Notes under the pieces: generated by a model
What the model was told of the DNA's origin: nothing
What the model saw: the letters and a program-made list of their open reading frames with translations, nothing else
Databases searched by the model: none
Part shown: positions 43,112 through 50,687 of the stretch, in pieces
Layout: each line of letters begins with the position of its first letter
How positions within the stretch are numbered: position 1 is the stretch's first letter
Assembly: GCA_944322945.1 (NCBI GenBank)
Contig: CALUQN010000003.1
Coordinates: 110,071 to 174,070 of the forward strand
Source: Candidatus Gastranaerophilales bacterium
GTDB taxonomy: Bacteria > Cyanobacteriota > Vampirovibrionia > Gastranaerophilales > Gastranaerophilaceae
DNA: 64,000 nt
Direction: 5' to 3'
Made by a program: the position numbers and the translations under genes

Positions 43112-44717
43112 TTTCCACCCACTGGCTTTCAATTTTAGCAACAATTTGATCCGCCTCATCCTGTGTAAAGACAGAATTGCCTGCATTATATTTTTGTGCA
43201 AAATAATACTCGTATATGCTGCGTTTTATTATATATTCATATAATTTCTGCATCAATTCCTTGTTCAGGTGAATGTTGAACGCAATTTCCGCAAGGTGTT
43301 TTTCACCTGAGCACTCAAACAGATATGCGCAGGTTAATACCCTCTTAGTCCAGACGTTTATTTCAGTCTCGTCAAATATTTTGAATATATTTTCTTTAAC
43401 TTTGTTATCCAGATCGACATCATCAATATTATTTTTTAAATCGGCATTAAGCTCTGCAAGAAAAGCCTCAAATTCACTGCTGTATTCACTGTCCAAAAAC
43501 CAGTGTGAAGCAGCTTCGGACTCTATAAATTCCTCAAATTCGCTATCTGAAATTTTACGCTTGTTTACCCTTTGTGACACAATTTCAAAAAGGTCTGCCC
43601 GGCTATCCTGAATATCTGCAATTATATTTTTCCAGCAAATGTATTCATAAGGAATGCTTCGGTTTGCAAAATTTTGTCTTGATAATTTTTCAGCATCTGC
43701 AAGCAGAATTTTCAACTCTTCCGGTTTAAGGTTAAGTGCTTTTTCATCTTTGTAAAATCTTTTTATAATCGTATCGCATTCAAATTTTGATATTTCATTA
43801 AATCCGAAACAGTCTCTGATACCGGTGTAATCGCTTGTGACAACTGCTGCAAACTGTATTTTTTCATCATTATTTATCCTTGAAAATATCAGTGCGGAAT
43901 TACCGTGACCGTCAGGAAACGTTGCGCAAAATCTGTATGGTTTTGAAGCAGATAGAATTTCTTTGTAAAAAGCAAAAGAATTATCCTCTCTTTGACCTGC
44001 CATTTTTAATTTTGACAAATTTTTTCTGACAGCAGGCGCCAATTTTTCATCTACAAACCCCAGAGATGTATTCAATGCGTGAAATGCCAGGAGAGATTTT
44101 GATTCGCCCAACAGATTTAATGCTTCTTGACCGGCATCACTATCAGGCTGGGAAAGAAATACCGGTATTAATATATTTGCAAGCTCGTCGTCAGAATAAT
44201 CATCACCTAGGGACTGTATCAGCATAATTTTATCATTTGGCTGCAGCGAGTTTAAAAAATCAAGAAAATCAATCTGCACTTCAGGGTTTGCTATTGCCGC
44301 GGACAAAAGCTTTTTTGTATCAGCATCAAGAAGTTCATGTTCATCCACAACCTCACTAAGTCTTTCGTAAGACCAGTTTGTATCAATTTCACGTAAAAAA
44401 TTCAGTATCTCTAGTTTTACGTTATTTGAAATATATTTTTCATTAAGGATATCCCAGAGTTTTGATGTTAACTCATCTCTTTCGGTATAGCGCTCAAGCA
44501 GAAATTTTATAATTTCTTTGTTGTCATCCTGGGGATTTGTCAAATCTTTGAAAAGTAATTTAGTGATAGTTTTTTTATCCTGTTGTGCATCAAGAAGTTT
44601 AATATTTACATCGCAAGGAATAAGGCTTGCGCTTTCCTTGTATTTTTGGAAGAGCTTATTCAGTTCAGCCTTTATTTCAAAAGGGTTTAACTGTTTAATA
44701 TCCTCACTGAAAATCAT
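43104..44717 (-). CDS. HEAT-like hypothetical protein
   Basis: A 537-aa soluble, acidic, largely helical protein with HEAT-like arrays in the first ~240 residues and an unassigned C-terminal half. No membrane segment or catalytic motif is seen. I choose the ATG at 44717, which overlaps the stop of the zinc-domain gene as ATGA, giving translational coupling; a start at 44735 is possible. It lies between the ClpX-type zinc-domain gene and ruvX, so it may be a partner of the Clp-related proteins. Confidence 0.75.
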   Translation of the reverse strand: MIFSEDIKQLNPFEIKAELNKLFQKYKESASLIPCDVNIKLLDAQQDKKTITKLLFKDLTNPQDDNKEIIKFLLERYTERDELTSKLWDILNEKYISNNVKLEILNFLREIDTNWSYERLSEVVDEHELLDADTKKLLSAAIANPEVQIDFLDFLNSLQPNDKIMLIQSLGDDYSDDELANILIPVFLSQPDSDAGQEALNLLGESKSLLAFHALNTSLGFVDEKLAPAVRKNLSKLKMAGQREDNSFAFYKEILSASKPYRFCATFPDGHGNSALIFSRINNDEKIQFAAVVTSDYTGIRDCFGFNEISKFECDTIIKRFYKDEKALNLKPEELKILLADAEKLSRQNFANRSIPYEYICWKNIIADIQDSRADLFEIVSQRVNKRKISDSEFEEFIESEAASHWFLDSEYSSEFEAFLAELNADLKNNIDDVDLDNKVKENIFKIFDETEINVWTKRVLTCAYLFECSGEKHLAEIAFNIHLNKELMQKLYEYIIKRSIYEYYFAQKYNAGNSVFTQDEADQIVAKIESQWVENV

Positions 44718-44989
44718 TTGCGGGCTTTCCCCCAAAACGCGTCCAGTATCTGCTGTGCTTCCGCTGACGGCATTCTGTCATTCAATATTAAATACTGAAC
44801 AGCAATCATAGCACATTCTGAACAAATGTTAACTCCAGGTCCCTGTACCATTTTGAGCACCTGAGTATTTGGTCTGTTACAAAAACTGCAATATACAAGT
44901 TCATCATTATGTGAATGACTTTCGGATGCTTCGTGTTCGTGGTGTTCTTTTTTCTTCTGACCTAATTTTACTACTTTTTCGTTAGACAT
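44714..44989 (-). CDS. Stand-alone ClpX-type zinc-binding domain protein
   Basis: A 91-aa protein. After a charged His/Glu-rich front (1-30) comes a C4 zinc domain, Cys34-x2-Cys37 and Cys56-x2-Cys59 (YCSFCNRP and ICSECAMIA), as in the ClpX N-terminus that dimerises and binds substrates and adaptors such as SspB. There is no AAA+ domain. AAGGAG precedes the ATG. It begins the operon that also encodes the triple Clp_N protein. Confidence 0.9.
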   Translation of the reverse strand: MSNEKVVKLGQKKKEHHEHEASESHSHNDELVYCSFCNRPNTQVLKMVQGPGVNICSECAMIAVQYLILNDRMPSAEAQQILDAFWGKARK

Positions 44990-45036
44990 GGAATTTTACT
45001 CCTTTGTATTCTATTGTAACATTAAATTTTAAAAAT

Positions 45037-45065
45037 TTGCATATTTTTTTTGCTTATTTTATAAT
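45037..45065 (+). promoter_or_regulatory. Promoter of the TPR lipoprotein-lgt unit
   Basis: TTGCAT (45037-45042), 17-bp spacer, TATAAT (45060-45065), 39 bp upstream of the start. Confidence 0.75.
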
Positions 45066-45104
45066 ATCTTTAACAATATTTTTGTATTAGAGGGTTGAGA
45101 TTAT

Positions 45105-45737
45105 ATGAAAAAAGCACTTTTACTAGTTAGTATTCTGTCTATTTCAGTATTTTCCACCGCTTGTATAAACAATTTTGCGGTTCAGGAGCTTAACAATAAG
45201 GCTAAAACGTCTATTGAACAAGGGGATTATCAATCCGCTATTGAACGTCTTAAATCAAGTATTGACCTTGATGATTCAATATTTGAATCTCACTATAATC
45301 TGGCTGTTGCTTATACTCAGGCAGAAGATTATGTTAATGCAATTGCCTCTTATAAAAAAGCTATTGAATTGAAACCGGATTTTGCAGATGCTTACTACTC
45401 ACTTGCTGTAGCGCAGGAAAGTCTCGCTACCGCAATTGATGCAGGTGAAGTTGAAGTGACAGACGACGGTCAATTTGCTAAAGCGGCTTCTATTGATACC
45501 GAGTCCGACAATGCAGAAGAAGGCATTACTGTGGAAAATAAGCTTCCGGAGGCTGCTTTGAATGCTAAAAAAGGTCTGTTGAATGATGCCTCCTGCAATT
45601 ATGATAAATACCTTGAACTCGCTCCTAATGCAGATGATGCAGATGCTGTAAATACAAAAATCAAAGCTCTTGAAGAGAAAATTAACAATCCAACTGTTTC
45701 TGCTGACACTCCTGCACCTTTGCTAGAGGTTCAATAA
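45105..45737 (+). CDS. TPR lipoprotein
   Basis: A 210-aa exported lipoprotein. The signal ends in the lipobox FSTAC (Cys19-20 region), then three TPR units (~28-130) with the usual A-Y-A-P pattern, and an acidic, Ala-rich C-terminal segment. GAGGG precedes the ATG. It lies directly upstream of lgt (2-bp gap), whose product would lipidate it. Confidence 0.88.
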   Translation: MKKALLLVSILSISVFSTACINNFAVQELNNKAKTSIEQGDYQSAIERLKSSIDLDDSIFESHYNLAVAYTQAEDYVNAIASYKKAIELKPDFADAYYSLAVAQESLATAIDAGEVEVTDDGQFAKAASIDTESDNAEEGITVENKLPEAALNAKKGLLNDASCNYDKYLELAPNADDADAVNTKIKALEEKINNPTVSADTPAPLLEVQ

Positions 45738-45739
45738 CC

Positions 45740-46528
45740 GTGGTATTTTCATCTCCCGGGGATGTTGCGTTTCGCATATTTTCCATGCCTGTTTATTATT
45801 ACGGCATAATTATGGCTTTTGCAGTGCTTGTCGGGTGCTTGACTGCTTATTTTTTGTTTAAAAAATTTTATTCAAAGGAAAAAGCCGGTGTCATCATTGA
45901 TTATTCACCGTTTATAATTTTTTCAGGGATAATTGGTGCGCGGTTGTACTATTGCCTTGTTAATTTAGATTACTATATACAATTCCCGCTCCAGATATTC
46001 AATGTAAGACAGGGCGGGCTATCTGTGCACGGAATGATTTTTGTCGGTGTTTGCGCTATTTTATACACTGCCGTCAGAAAAAAAATAGAGTTTTGGAAAT
46101 TGTTTGATGTATTTGCCTGCGGCGCTGCAATCGGACAATCAATCGGCAGATGGGGAAACTTTTTTAACTCAGAAGCATTCGGACTACCGACAGATTTGCC
46201 GTGGAAGCTTTATATTCCGATTTCTCACCGTCCGGAGGCTTTTATACAATATGAGTATTTTCACCCGACTTTTTTGTACGAAAGTATTTTAGACTTTATT
46301 ATTTTTGTAGTGCTTGTGATAATTTTGCGAAAAAAGAATACTTCGCCGGGCGTTACCGCATGCGCATATCTTTTTCTTTATTCCTTTGTAAGAATTTTTA
46401 TAGAAGCAATAAGAGTTGATAGTGCGCTTGATTTTGGCACATTACATGTTGCACAGGTTGCATCTGTTGTTTTGATGATTTTGGCTGTTATCTTCTATTT
46501 TCTTCTCAATAAAAAGTCTGTCCGGTAA
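45740..46528 (+). CDS. lgt: Prolipoprotein diacylglyceryl transferase
   Basis: A 262-aa integral membrane enzyme that transfers a diacylglyceryl group to lipobox cysteines. The family signature GRWGNFFNSEAFG, the earlier GGLSVHGM and the PTFLYES segment are all present, with about seven membrane helices. It starts with GTG at 45740, AGAGG being 10 bases upstream, and is co-transcribed with the TPR lipoprotein. Confidence 0.95.
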   Translation: MVFSSPGDVAFRIFSMPVYYYGIIMAFAVLVGCLTAYFLFKKFYSKEKAGVIIDYSPFIIFSGIIGARLYYCLVNLDYYIQFPLQIFNVRQGGLSVHGMIFVGVCAILYTAVRKKIEFWKLFDVFACGAAIGQSIGRWGNFFNSEAFGLPTDLPWKLYIPISHRPEAFIQYEYFHPTFLYESILDFIIFVVLVIILRKKNTSPGVTACAYLFLYSFVRIFIEAIRVDSALDFGTLHVAQVASVVLMILAVIFYFLLNKKSVR

Positions 46529-46570
46529 ATTCTTTCTATTTTTGTGTGTTTCCCGTATAATTTTTCTGTT

Positions 46571-47755
46571 ATGGAAAAAATAAATGATGATACCAAAAAT
46601 ATAAAAGCGCTAACTTGGCTATCAGGCGGACATTTTGTAAATGATATTTATACAGGGCTTTTAAATCCTATTATGCCGTTTATTGCTGCAAAATTGGCGT
46701 TTTCAATGGCATTTGCAACAGTTATTATGAGTATTGCACAGATTTTTTCAAATCTTTTGCAGCCATTGTTTGGGTTCTATGCTGATAGATTTCATAAAAG
46801 ATTTTTCATATTCTGGGGACTTTTGATGTCATCTATGTTCATATCATTTGCACCGGGTGCCCCAAATATTCCGTTCCTTATTTTCTTTATAATTTTCGGA
46901 AGTCTTGGGTCAAGCTTTTTCCATCCGCAGGCGCTTGGCGTTGTAACATATTTTGCAGGCCGCAGCGCAGCTAAATCGCTCGGCATATTCCTGAGTATGG
47001 GCACTGTCGGATACGCATTCGGACCTATTTTTTCAGCCTATGTTGCGCAATTTTGGGGCTTTGAAAGAATGCCGGTGCTTGCGGTGTTCGGTATTTGCTG
47101 GGCTCTTTTGATGTTTGCAATGGTGCCTAAGTTCTCAATTGTTACATCAGCTTTAAAAAATACAACGTTGAAAAAAACTTTTTGTGACATACTTTCAAAC
47201 ACTGAACTGCGCATACTGATTATTGTTTCCATGCTGAAGACTTTGATAAATAATTCTTGCGCCATACTTTTACCGTTCCTTTGGAAAAGTATGGGGTGTT
47301 CGCCTTTTTATATTGGAGTTGCACTATTTTTGTTTATTTTTGCCGGCGGTATTGGTTCTCTCATAAGCCGCAGTGCAGAACAAATTCTCGGCACACGCAA
47401 CATTTTCTATTTTTCAATGATTTCAACATTGCCGCTGATGATTTTGTTTATTTTGACGTACAAAACCATGCCTGTACTGTCTCTTATTATATTTGCACTG
47501 ATGGGAATGTTCACAATGATGGCGTTTCCTGTCACAATGTATCTGGCGCAAAATGTTCTTCCCGAATACAAAAGTGTAATTTCCGGTTTTATTAACGGGT
47601 TTTCGTGGGGAATTGTTGCCATTTTCATGACTCTGATAGGATTTTCCGCGCAAAACTTCGGCATTACAAAAGTGCTTTTAATTGTTGCGGTAATTCCGGC
47701 TGCGTGTTCGCCGCTTGTTAAATTACTGCACATTTCAAAAAGTAATAACCTTTAG
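46571..47755 (+). CDS. MFS transporter, fosmidomycin-resistance (Fsr) type
   Basis: A 394-aa 12-helix transporter. The first segment SGGHFVNDIYTGLLNPIMP matches the Fsr signature, with the FHPQALG segment near residue ~120. I start at the ATG at 46571; a TATAAT (46556-46561) lies 9 bases upstream, so the mRNA is nearly leaderless. Exported substrates are unknown. The gene overlaps nothing and ends 10 bp before the convergent gene. Confidence 0.85.
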   Translation: MEKINDDTKNIKALTWLSGGHFVNDIYTGLLNPIMPFIAAKLAFSMAFATVIMSIAQIFSNLLQPLFGFYADRFHKRFFIFWGLLMSSMFISFAPGAPNIPFLIFFIIFGSLGSSFFHPQALGVVTYFAGRSAAKSLGIFLSMGTVGYAFGPIFSAYVAQFWGFERMPVLAVFGICWALLMFAMVPKFSIVTSALKNTTLKKTFCDILSNTELRILIIVSMLKTLINNSCAILLPFLWKSMGCSPFYIGVALFLFIFAGGIGSLISRSAEQILGTRNIFYFSMISTLPLMILFILTYKTMPVLSLIIFALMGMFTMMAFPVTMYLAQNVLPEYKSVISGFINGFSWGIVAIFMTLIGFSAQNFGITKVLLIVAVIPAACSPLVKLLHISKSNNL

Positions 47756-47765
47756 CCAAATTAAA

Positions 47766-48398
47766 TTACGCTTTCATATCAATTTTTACAGCATTTTCAT
47801 CTTTTTGCTCAGACTTTTTTGCTTTCTCTTCCAGCCCCAAAAGCCGCAGAGCCGGATGGATAAACATGTGGCTTACCTGCGGTGCCAGCACTGCAAGCCC
47901 TAAAACAGATCCCATCAGGTTAAACACGCCTATTGTGCTCACTATAAGGGGATATGTCTCAGGGTTCTCATTCGTTTCTAAATCTCTTCTCACATCAGCA
48001 TGATATTTATCTTTCACTTTCTCCTTCTGGAGTGTAAGTTTCCTGTCTGCTATGGATTTCTTAGTCAATTTCATATAATGTTCAAATTCTTTTACGTTAT
48101 CAAATTTTTGAAATTCAGGTTTATCTTTGAACAAAACTCTTTTAGCAAGCTGGAAGCCGCCCTTTCTAAACAGAGGAACGATTACGCCTAAATAAGTCAA
48201 CAGACAGGTTGCCTGATATAAAAACTCTTTTGACGCCGCATATTGTTTTGTGTCCGGTGATATATCTTTATCAACAAGTATAGCGGCAGGTCTGCCGATT
48301 GATTTAAGTGTAGTTTCAATACTGACCTGCGCAACAGGATTCAGCGCGATATTTGCAAGGTGCTGATTTGCGATTGTATTAGCGATTGCACTAATCAT
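47766..48398 (-). CDS. Lineage-specific membrane protein (paralogue 1)
   Basis: A 210-aa protein starting MISAIANTIANQ, with hydrophobic segments near ~75-95 and ~155-180 and a charged helix between. The middle IGRPAAILVDKDISPDTKQY then AASKEFLYQ resembles the next gene upstream (FRPMFTMMDKKEEPETKRYT then AIREGL). AGGAGG lies inside the end of the upstream gene and the stop and start are adjacent, so the pair is translationally coupled. Function unknown. Confidence 0.65.
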   Translation of the reverse strand: MISAIANTIANQHLANIALNPVAQVSIETTLKSIGRPAAILVDKDISPDTKQYAASKEFLYQATCLLTYLGVIVPLFRKGGFQLAKRVLFKDKPEFQKFDNVKEFEHYMKLTKKSIADRKLTLQKEKVKDKYHADVRRDLETNENPETYPLIVSTIGVFNLMGSVLGLAVLAPQVSHMFIHPALRLLGLEEKAKKSEQKDENAVKIDMKA

Positions 48399-48932
48399 CT
48401 ACACACCTCCTATTCTGCTGTTTAACCTGTAAGCGTCAGGCAGCCTGCTCGAAAATGTATTCAGGCTGTGAAAATTATTGTGATATTTAACCGGATACTT
48501 TGACGGTTTTACTGTTCCGCTAAGAATAATCGGTTGAGGTTCCGGCGTTTTCTTTTTGTGTATTGTATCCATAATAGGCTTAATTGCCACAGAACAAAGT
48601 GCAGGAATTGCAAACAAAGCTGCAGCACACACACCTAAAAACATCAGGTTTGTCGCAGCATTACCCTGCAATTTTGGCGGGAAAAGCTTTGATAATGAAG
48701 CCGAAGCTTTGCCGCAAAAATAGTATGTCGGTATCGCAATAAGTTCTGTCAAACCTTCTCTGATTGCTGTATATCTTTTTGTTTCAGGCTCTTCTTTTTT
48801 GTCCATCATTGTGAACATGGGCCGAAAAATCCCTTTTCCAACCGCTATCATCATGACGGGATATATCGGTTTTCGTAAATTTCCCAGCTTTAAAAAAGCC
48901 CGTTCTAAAAATTTTGATGCTTTTTCGTTCAT
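48399..48932 (-). CDS. Lineage-specific membrane protein (paralogue 2)
   Basis: A 177-aa protein with similar composition to the downstream gene: RP-x-D near residue 35, PETKRYTA near 50-57, and hydrophobic segments near ~65-85 and ~98-125. The C-terminal ~45 residues are polar and Pro-rich. It is the first gene of a two-gene unit. No enzymatic motif is seen. Confidence 0.6.
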   Translation of the reverse strand: MNEKASKFLERAFLKLGNLRKPIYPVMMIAVGKGIFRPMFTMMDKKEEPETKRYTAIREGLTELIAIPTYYFCGKASASLSKLFPPKLQGNAATNLMFLGVCAAALFAIPALCSVAIKPIMDTIHKKKTPEPQPIILSGTVKPSKYPVKYHNNFHSLNTFSSRLPDAYRLNSRIGGV

Positions 48933-49043
48933 AATCGCTATCTTTTAAAATCCCTGAATGTAGATTTTTGCTAGTGTTAAAGATAATTTTAGCACAAAAA
49001 AATATTTCGCACAAAAAAATGAACTTTTTTTTCTGTAATTCGT

Positions 49044-49049
49044 TATAAT
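49044..49049 (+). promoter_or_regulatory. -10 box of the anti-sigma/ECF unit
   Basis: TATAAT at 49044-49049, followed by a short leader with TAGAGGT before the ATG at 49069. Confidence 0.5.
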
Positions 49050-49068
49050 GGTATAGAGGTTAAAAACA

Positions 49069-49407
49069 ATGACTAAAAAATGTGACAAATACGAAGCATA
49101 TTTTACATTCGCGGATGAAGAAACATTTAAAAAGCATCTGGCAGAATGTGAAGATTGCAGAAAAGAACACGAAAAAATGCAAAAAGTCTCCTCATTGATT
49201 TCAGAAGTCAGACCTTTGTACAGAAAAAACAGACTTCAAAAACTCAAAGTGGCATGTATAGCCTTTGCAATGGTACTGAGCAGTGCCTCACTCGGCTTTA
49301 TGACACACGGACAGGACTTTGTCGACACTGTAAAATACGGCTCTGTTCTGAGTGCGGAAGATTATGGTTTTCCGGTCGATGAGTACGGCTTTTTAATGGT
49401 GGAATAA
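49069..49407 (+). CDS. Zinc-finger anti-sigma factor, membrane-anchored
   Basis: A 112-aa protein with the ZAS pattern His23-x3-Cys27-x2-Cys30 (HLAECEDC) after Cys5, and one membrane helix at about 60-79. The remaining ~32 residues are exported. Such proteins hold an ECF sigma factor at the membrane until a signal releases it. The gene overlaps the sigma gene by one base (TAATG), so the two are coupled. Confidence 0.85.
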   Translation: MTKKCDKYEAYFTFADEETFKKHLAECEDCRKEHEKMQKVSSLISEVRPLYRKNRLQKLKVACIAFAMVLSSASLGFMTHGQDFVDTVKYGSVLSAEDYGFPVDEYGFLMVE

Positions 49408-49904
49408 TGGATTTTAACAAAATTATATCTGCTAACAAGCAGAATGTAAGAAATATAATACGTCTCATCACTAACGAGACAAACGAAGATTTAGAACAGG
49501 AAGTGTACTTGAAAGTGTGGAAGAATTCCGAAAAGTACACTGAACAAGGCACATTCAAAAGCTGGATAAACACAATTGCAAAAAATGTTTCCAAAGATTA
49601 CCTGAAATCATCACACTTTAAAAACAGTCAAAACACAGTAGCAGATGACGAAGAAGTAATTCAGCTCAGAGACAAAAAACATTCACCGGAAGAGAGGTTA
49701 ATCCGAAACGAAAGACAAAAAACAATTATGAATGCAATAAATTCATTAAAACCAAAATTCAAAGAAGTAATAATGCTTTGTGAAATAGATGGTTACACAT
49801 ACGAAGAAGCGGCAGCAAGGATAAAATGTCCGCTCGGAACGGTAAAATCCCGTTTATACAAAGCAAAACAAGAGTTAGCAGAAAGTTTACAAGATTTATT
49901 GTAA
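49407..49904 (+). CDS. ECF-family RNA polymerase sigma factor
   Basis: A 165-aa sigma factor with region 2 (DLEQEVYLKVWKNSEKY and FKSWINTIAKNVSKDYL, ~28-70) and region 4 (FKEVIMLCEIDGYTYEEAA then LGTVKSRLYKAKQEL, ~115-155). Length is normal for ECF factors. It follows its anti-sigma factor and precedes a periplasmic CpxP-like gene by 18 bp. Confidence 0.93.
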   Translation: MDFNKIISANKQNVRNIIRLITNETNEDLEQEVYLKVWKNSEKYTEQGTFKSWINTIAKNVSKDYLKSSHFKNSQNTVADDEEVIQLRDKKHSPEERLIRNERQKTIMNAINSLKPKFKEVIMLCEIDGYTYEEAAARIKCPLGTVKSRLYKAKQELAESLQDLL

Positions 49905-49922
49905 AAGAAAGGACAAACGACT

Positions 49923-50621
49923 ATGATGAAAAAGACACTTATTCTTGCAGGTATCCTTGCAATGACAATGACATCAGTTTACGCTGCGGAACAAGCCGTA
50001 GAACAAAAAGCCGTTCAAGCGGCACAAAAGGTTGAAACTGCCCAGCCTGCTGAATGTAAATTACCGCCCAAACGCGATTTTAAAAAATGCGATTGCCCTA
50101 AATGCAAAAAAGCAAAATGCCACTGCGTTAAAAAGAATCCAAAAGCTGATTTTGAAAAACGCCTGAACCTTACTGACGAACAAAAAGCTCAAGCTGAAGC
50201 ATTACGCCAAAAAGGTCACGAAGAAATGAAACCTATTATGGAACAGATTAAGCTTAAACACCAGGAAATCGAAGCTGTTAAACGTTCAAGAATTTCAACA
50301 CAAATGCAGGAAGAAAAAATTGCTCAACTGAAAAAAGAAATTCAAGAATTAAAAGGACAAGCAAGAGAACTTCATCAAAAAAATATGAAAGATTTTGAAT
50401 CAATTCTGACTAAAAAACAACAAAAAGAATTGAAAAAAATGAAAGAAGAAGGCAGAAAACGTTTTGAACAAGCCCGCAAAAAAGGACACAAACCTTGCCA
50501 ATGCGATTGCTGCGGCAAAAGACCACACCATCCGGGACACGGACCGAAACCATTCCCGGGCCCTCAACCTGCTCCGCAACCCGCAGTAGAACCGGCTCAA
50601 CCGGCTCCGGTGGTTGAGTAA
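49923..50621 (+). CDS. Periplasmic CpxP/Spy-like Cys-rich protein
   Basis: A 232-aa exported protein. A signal peptide (1-~21, ends VYA) is followed by a short linker, a Cys-rich block CDCPKCKKAKCHC (~56-68), then an LTDEQ/LTKKQQKEL-type helical hairpin (~80-180) as in CpxP/ZraP/CnrX-related proteins. The tail is CQCDCCGKRPHHPGHG plus a Pro/Gln-rich end. The Cys/His blocks suggest metal binding. Together with the ECF/anti-sigma pair, this suggests a metal- or envelope-stress cassette. Confidence 0.78.
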   Translation: MMKKTLILAGILAMTMTSVYAAEQAVEQKAVQAAQKVETAQPAECKLPPKRDFKKCDCPKCKKAKCHCVKKNPKADFEKRLNLTDEQKAQAEALRQKGHEEMKPIMEQIKLKHQEIEAVKRSRISTQMQEEKIAQLKKEIQELKGQARELHQKNMKDFESILTKKQQKELKKMKEEGRKRFEQARKKGHKPCQCDCCGKRPHHPGHGPKPFPGPQPAPQPAVEPAQPAPVVE

Positions 50622-50644
50622 CCCCGCTATAACCAACATTGTAA

Positions 50645-50672
50645 AGGCTGATAGAAATATCAGCCTTTTTTG
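50645..50672 (+). terminator. Rho-independent terminator
   Basis: AAGGCTGAT pairs with ATCAGCCTT around AGAAAT, followed by TTTT. It lies between the CpxP-like gene and hydE. Confidence 0.85.
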
Positions 50673-50675
50673 TAT

Positions 50676-50681
50676 TATAAT
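50676..50681 (+). promoter_or_regulatory. -10 box giving a leaderless hydE mRNA
   Basis: TATAAT (50676-50681) is followed by exactly 6 bases and the ATG at 50688. It overlaps the end of the preceding terminator. No -35 is obvious. Confidence 0.5.
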
Positions 50682-50687
50682 TTTGGT

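Noticed and set aside
44714..44989. Annotation as ClpX
   Set aside because: The protein ends after the zinc domain; the next gene shows no AAA+ motifs, so it is not a frameshifted ClpX.
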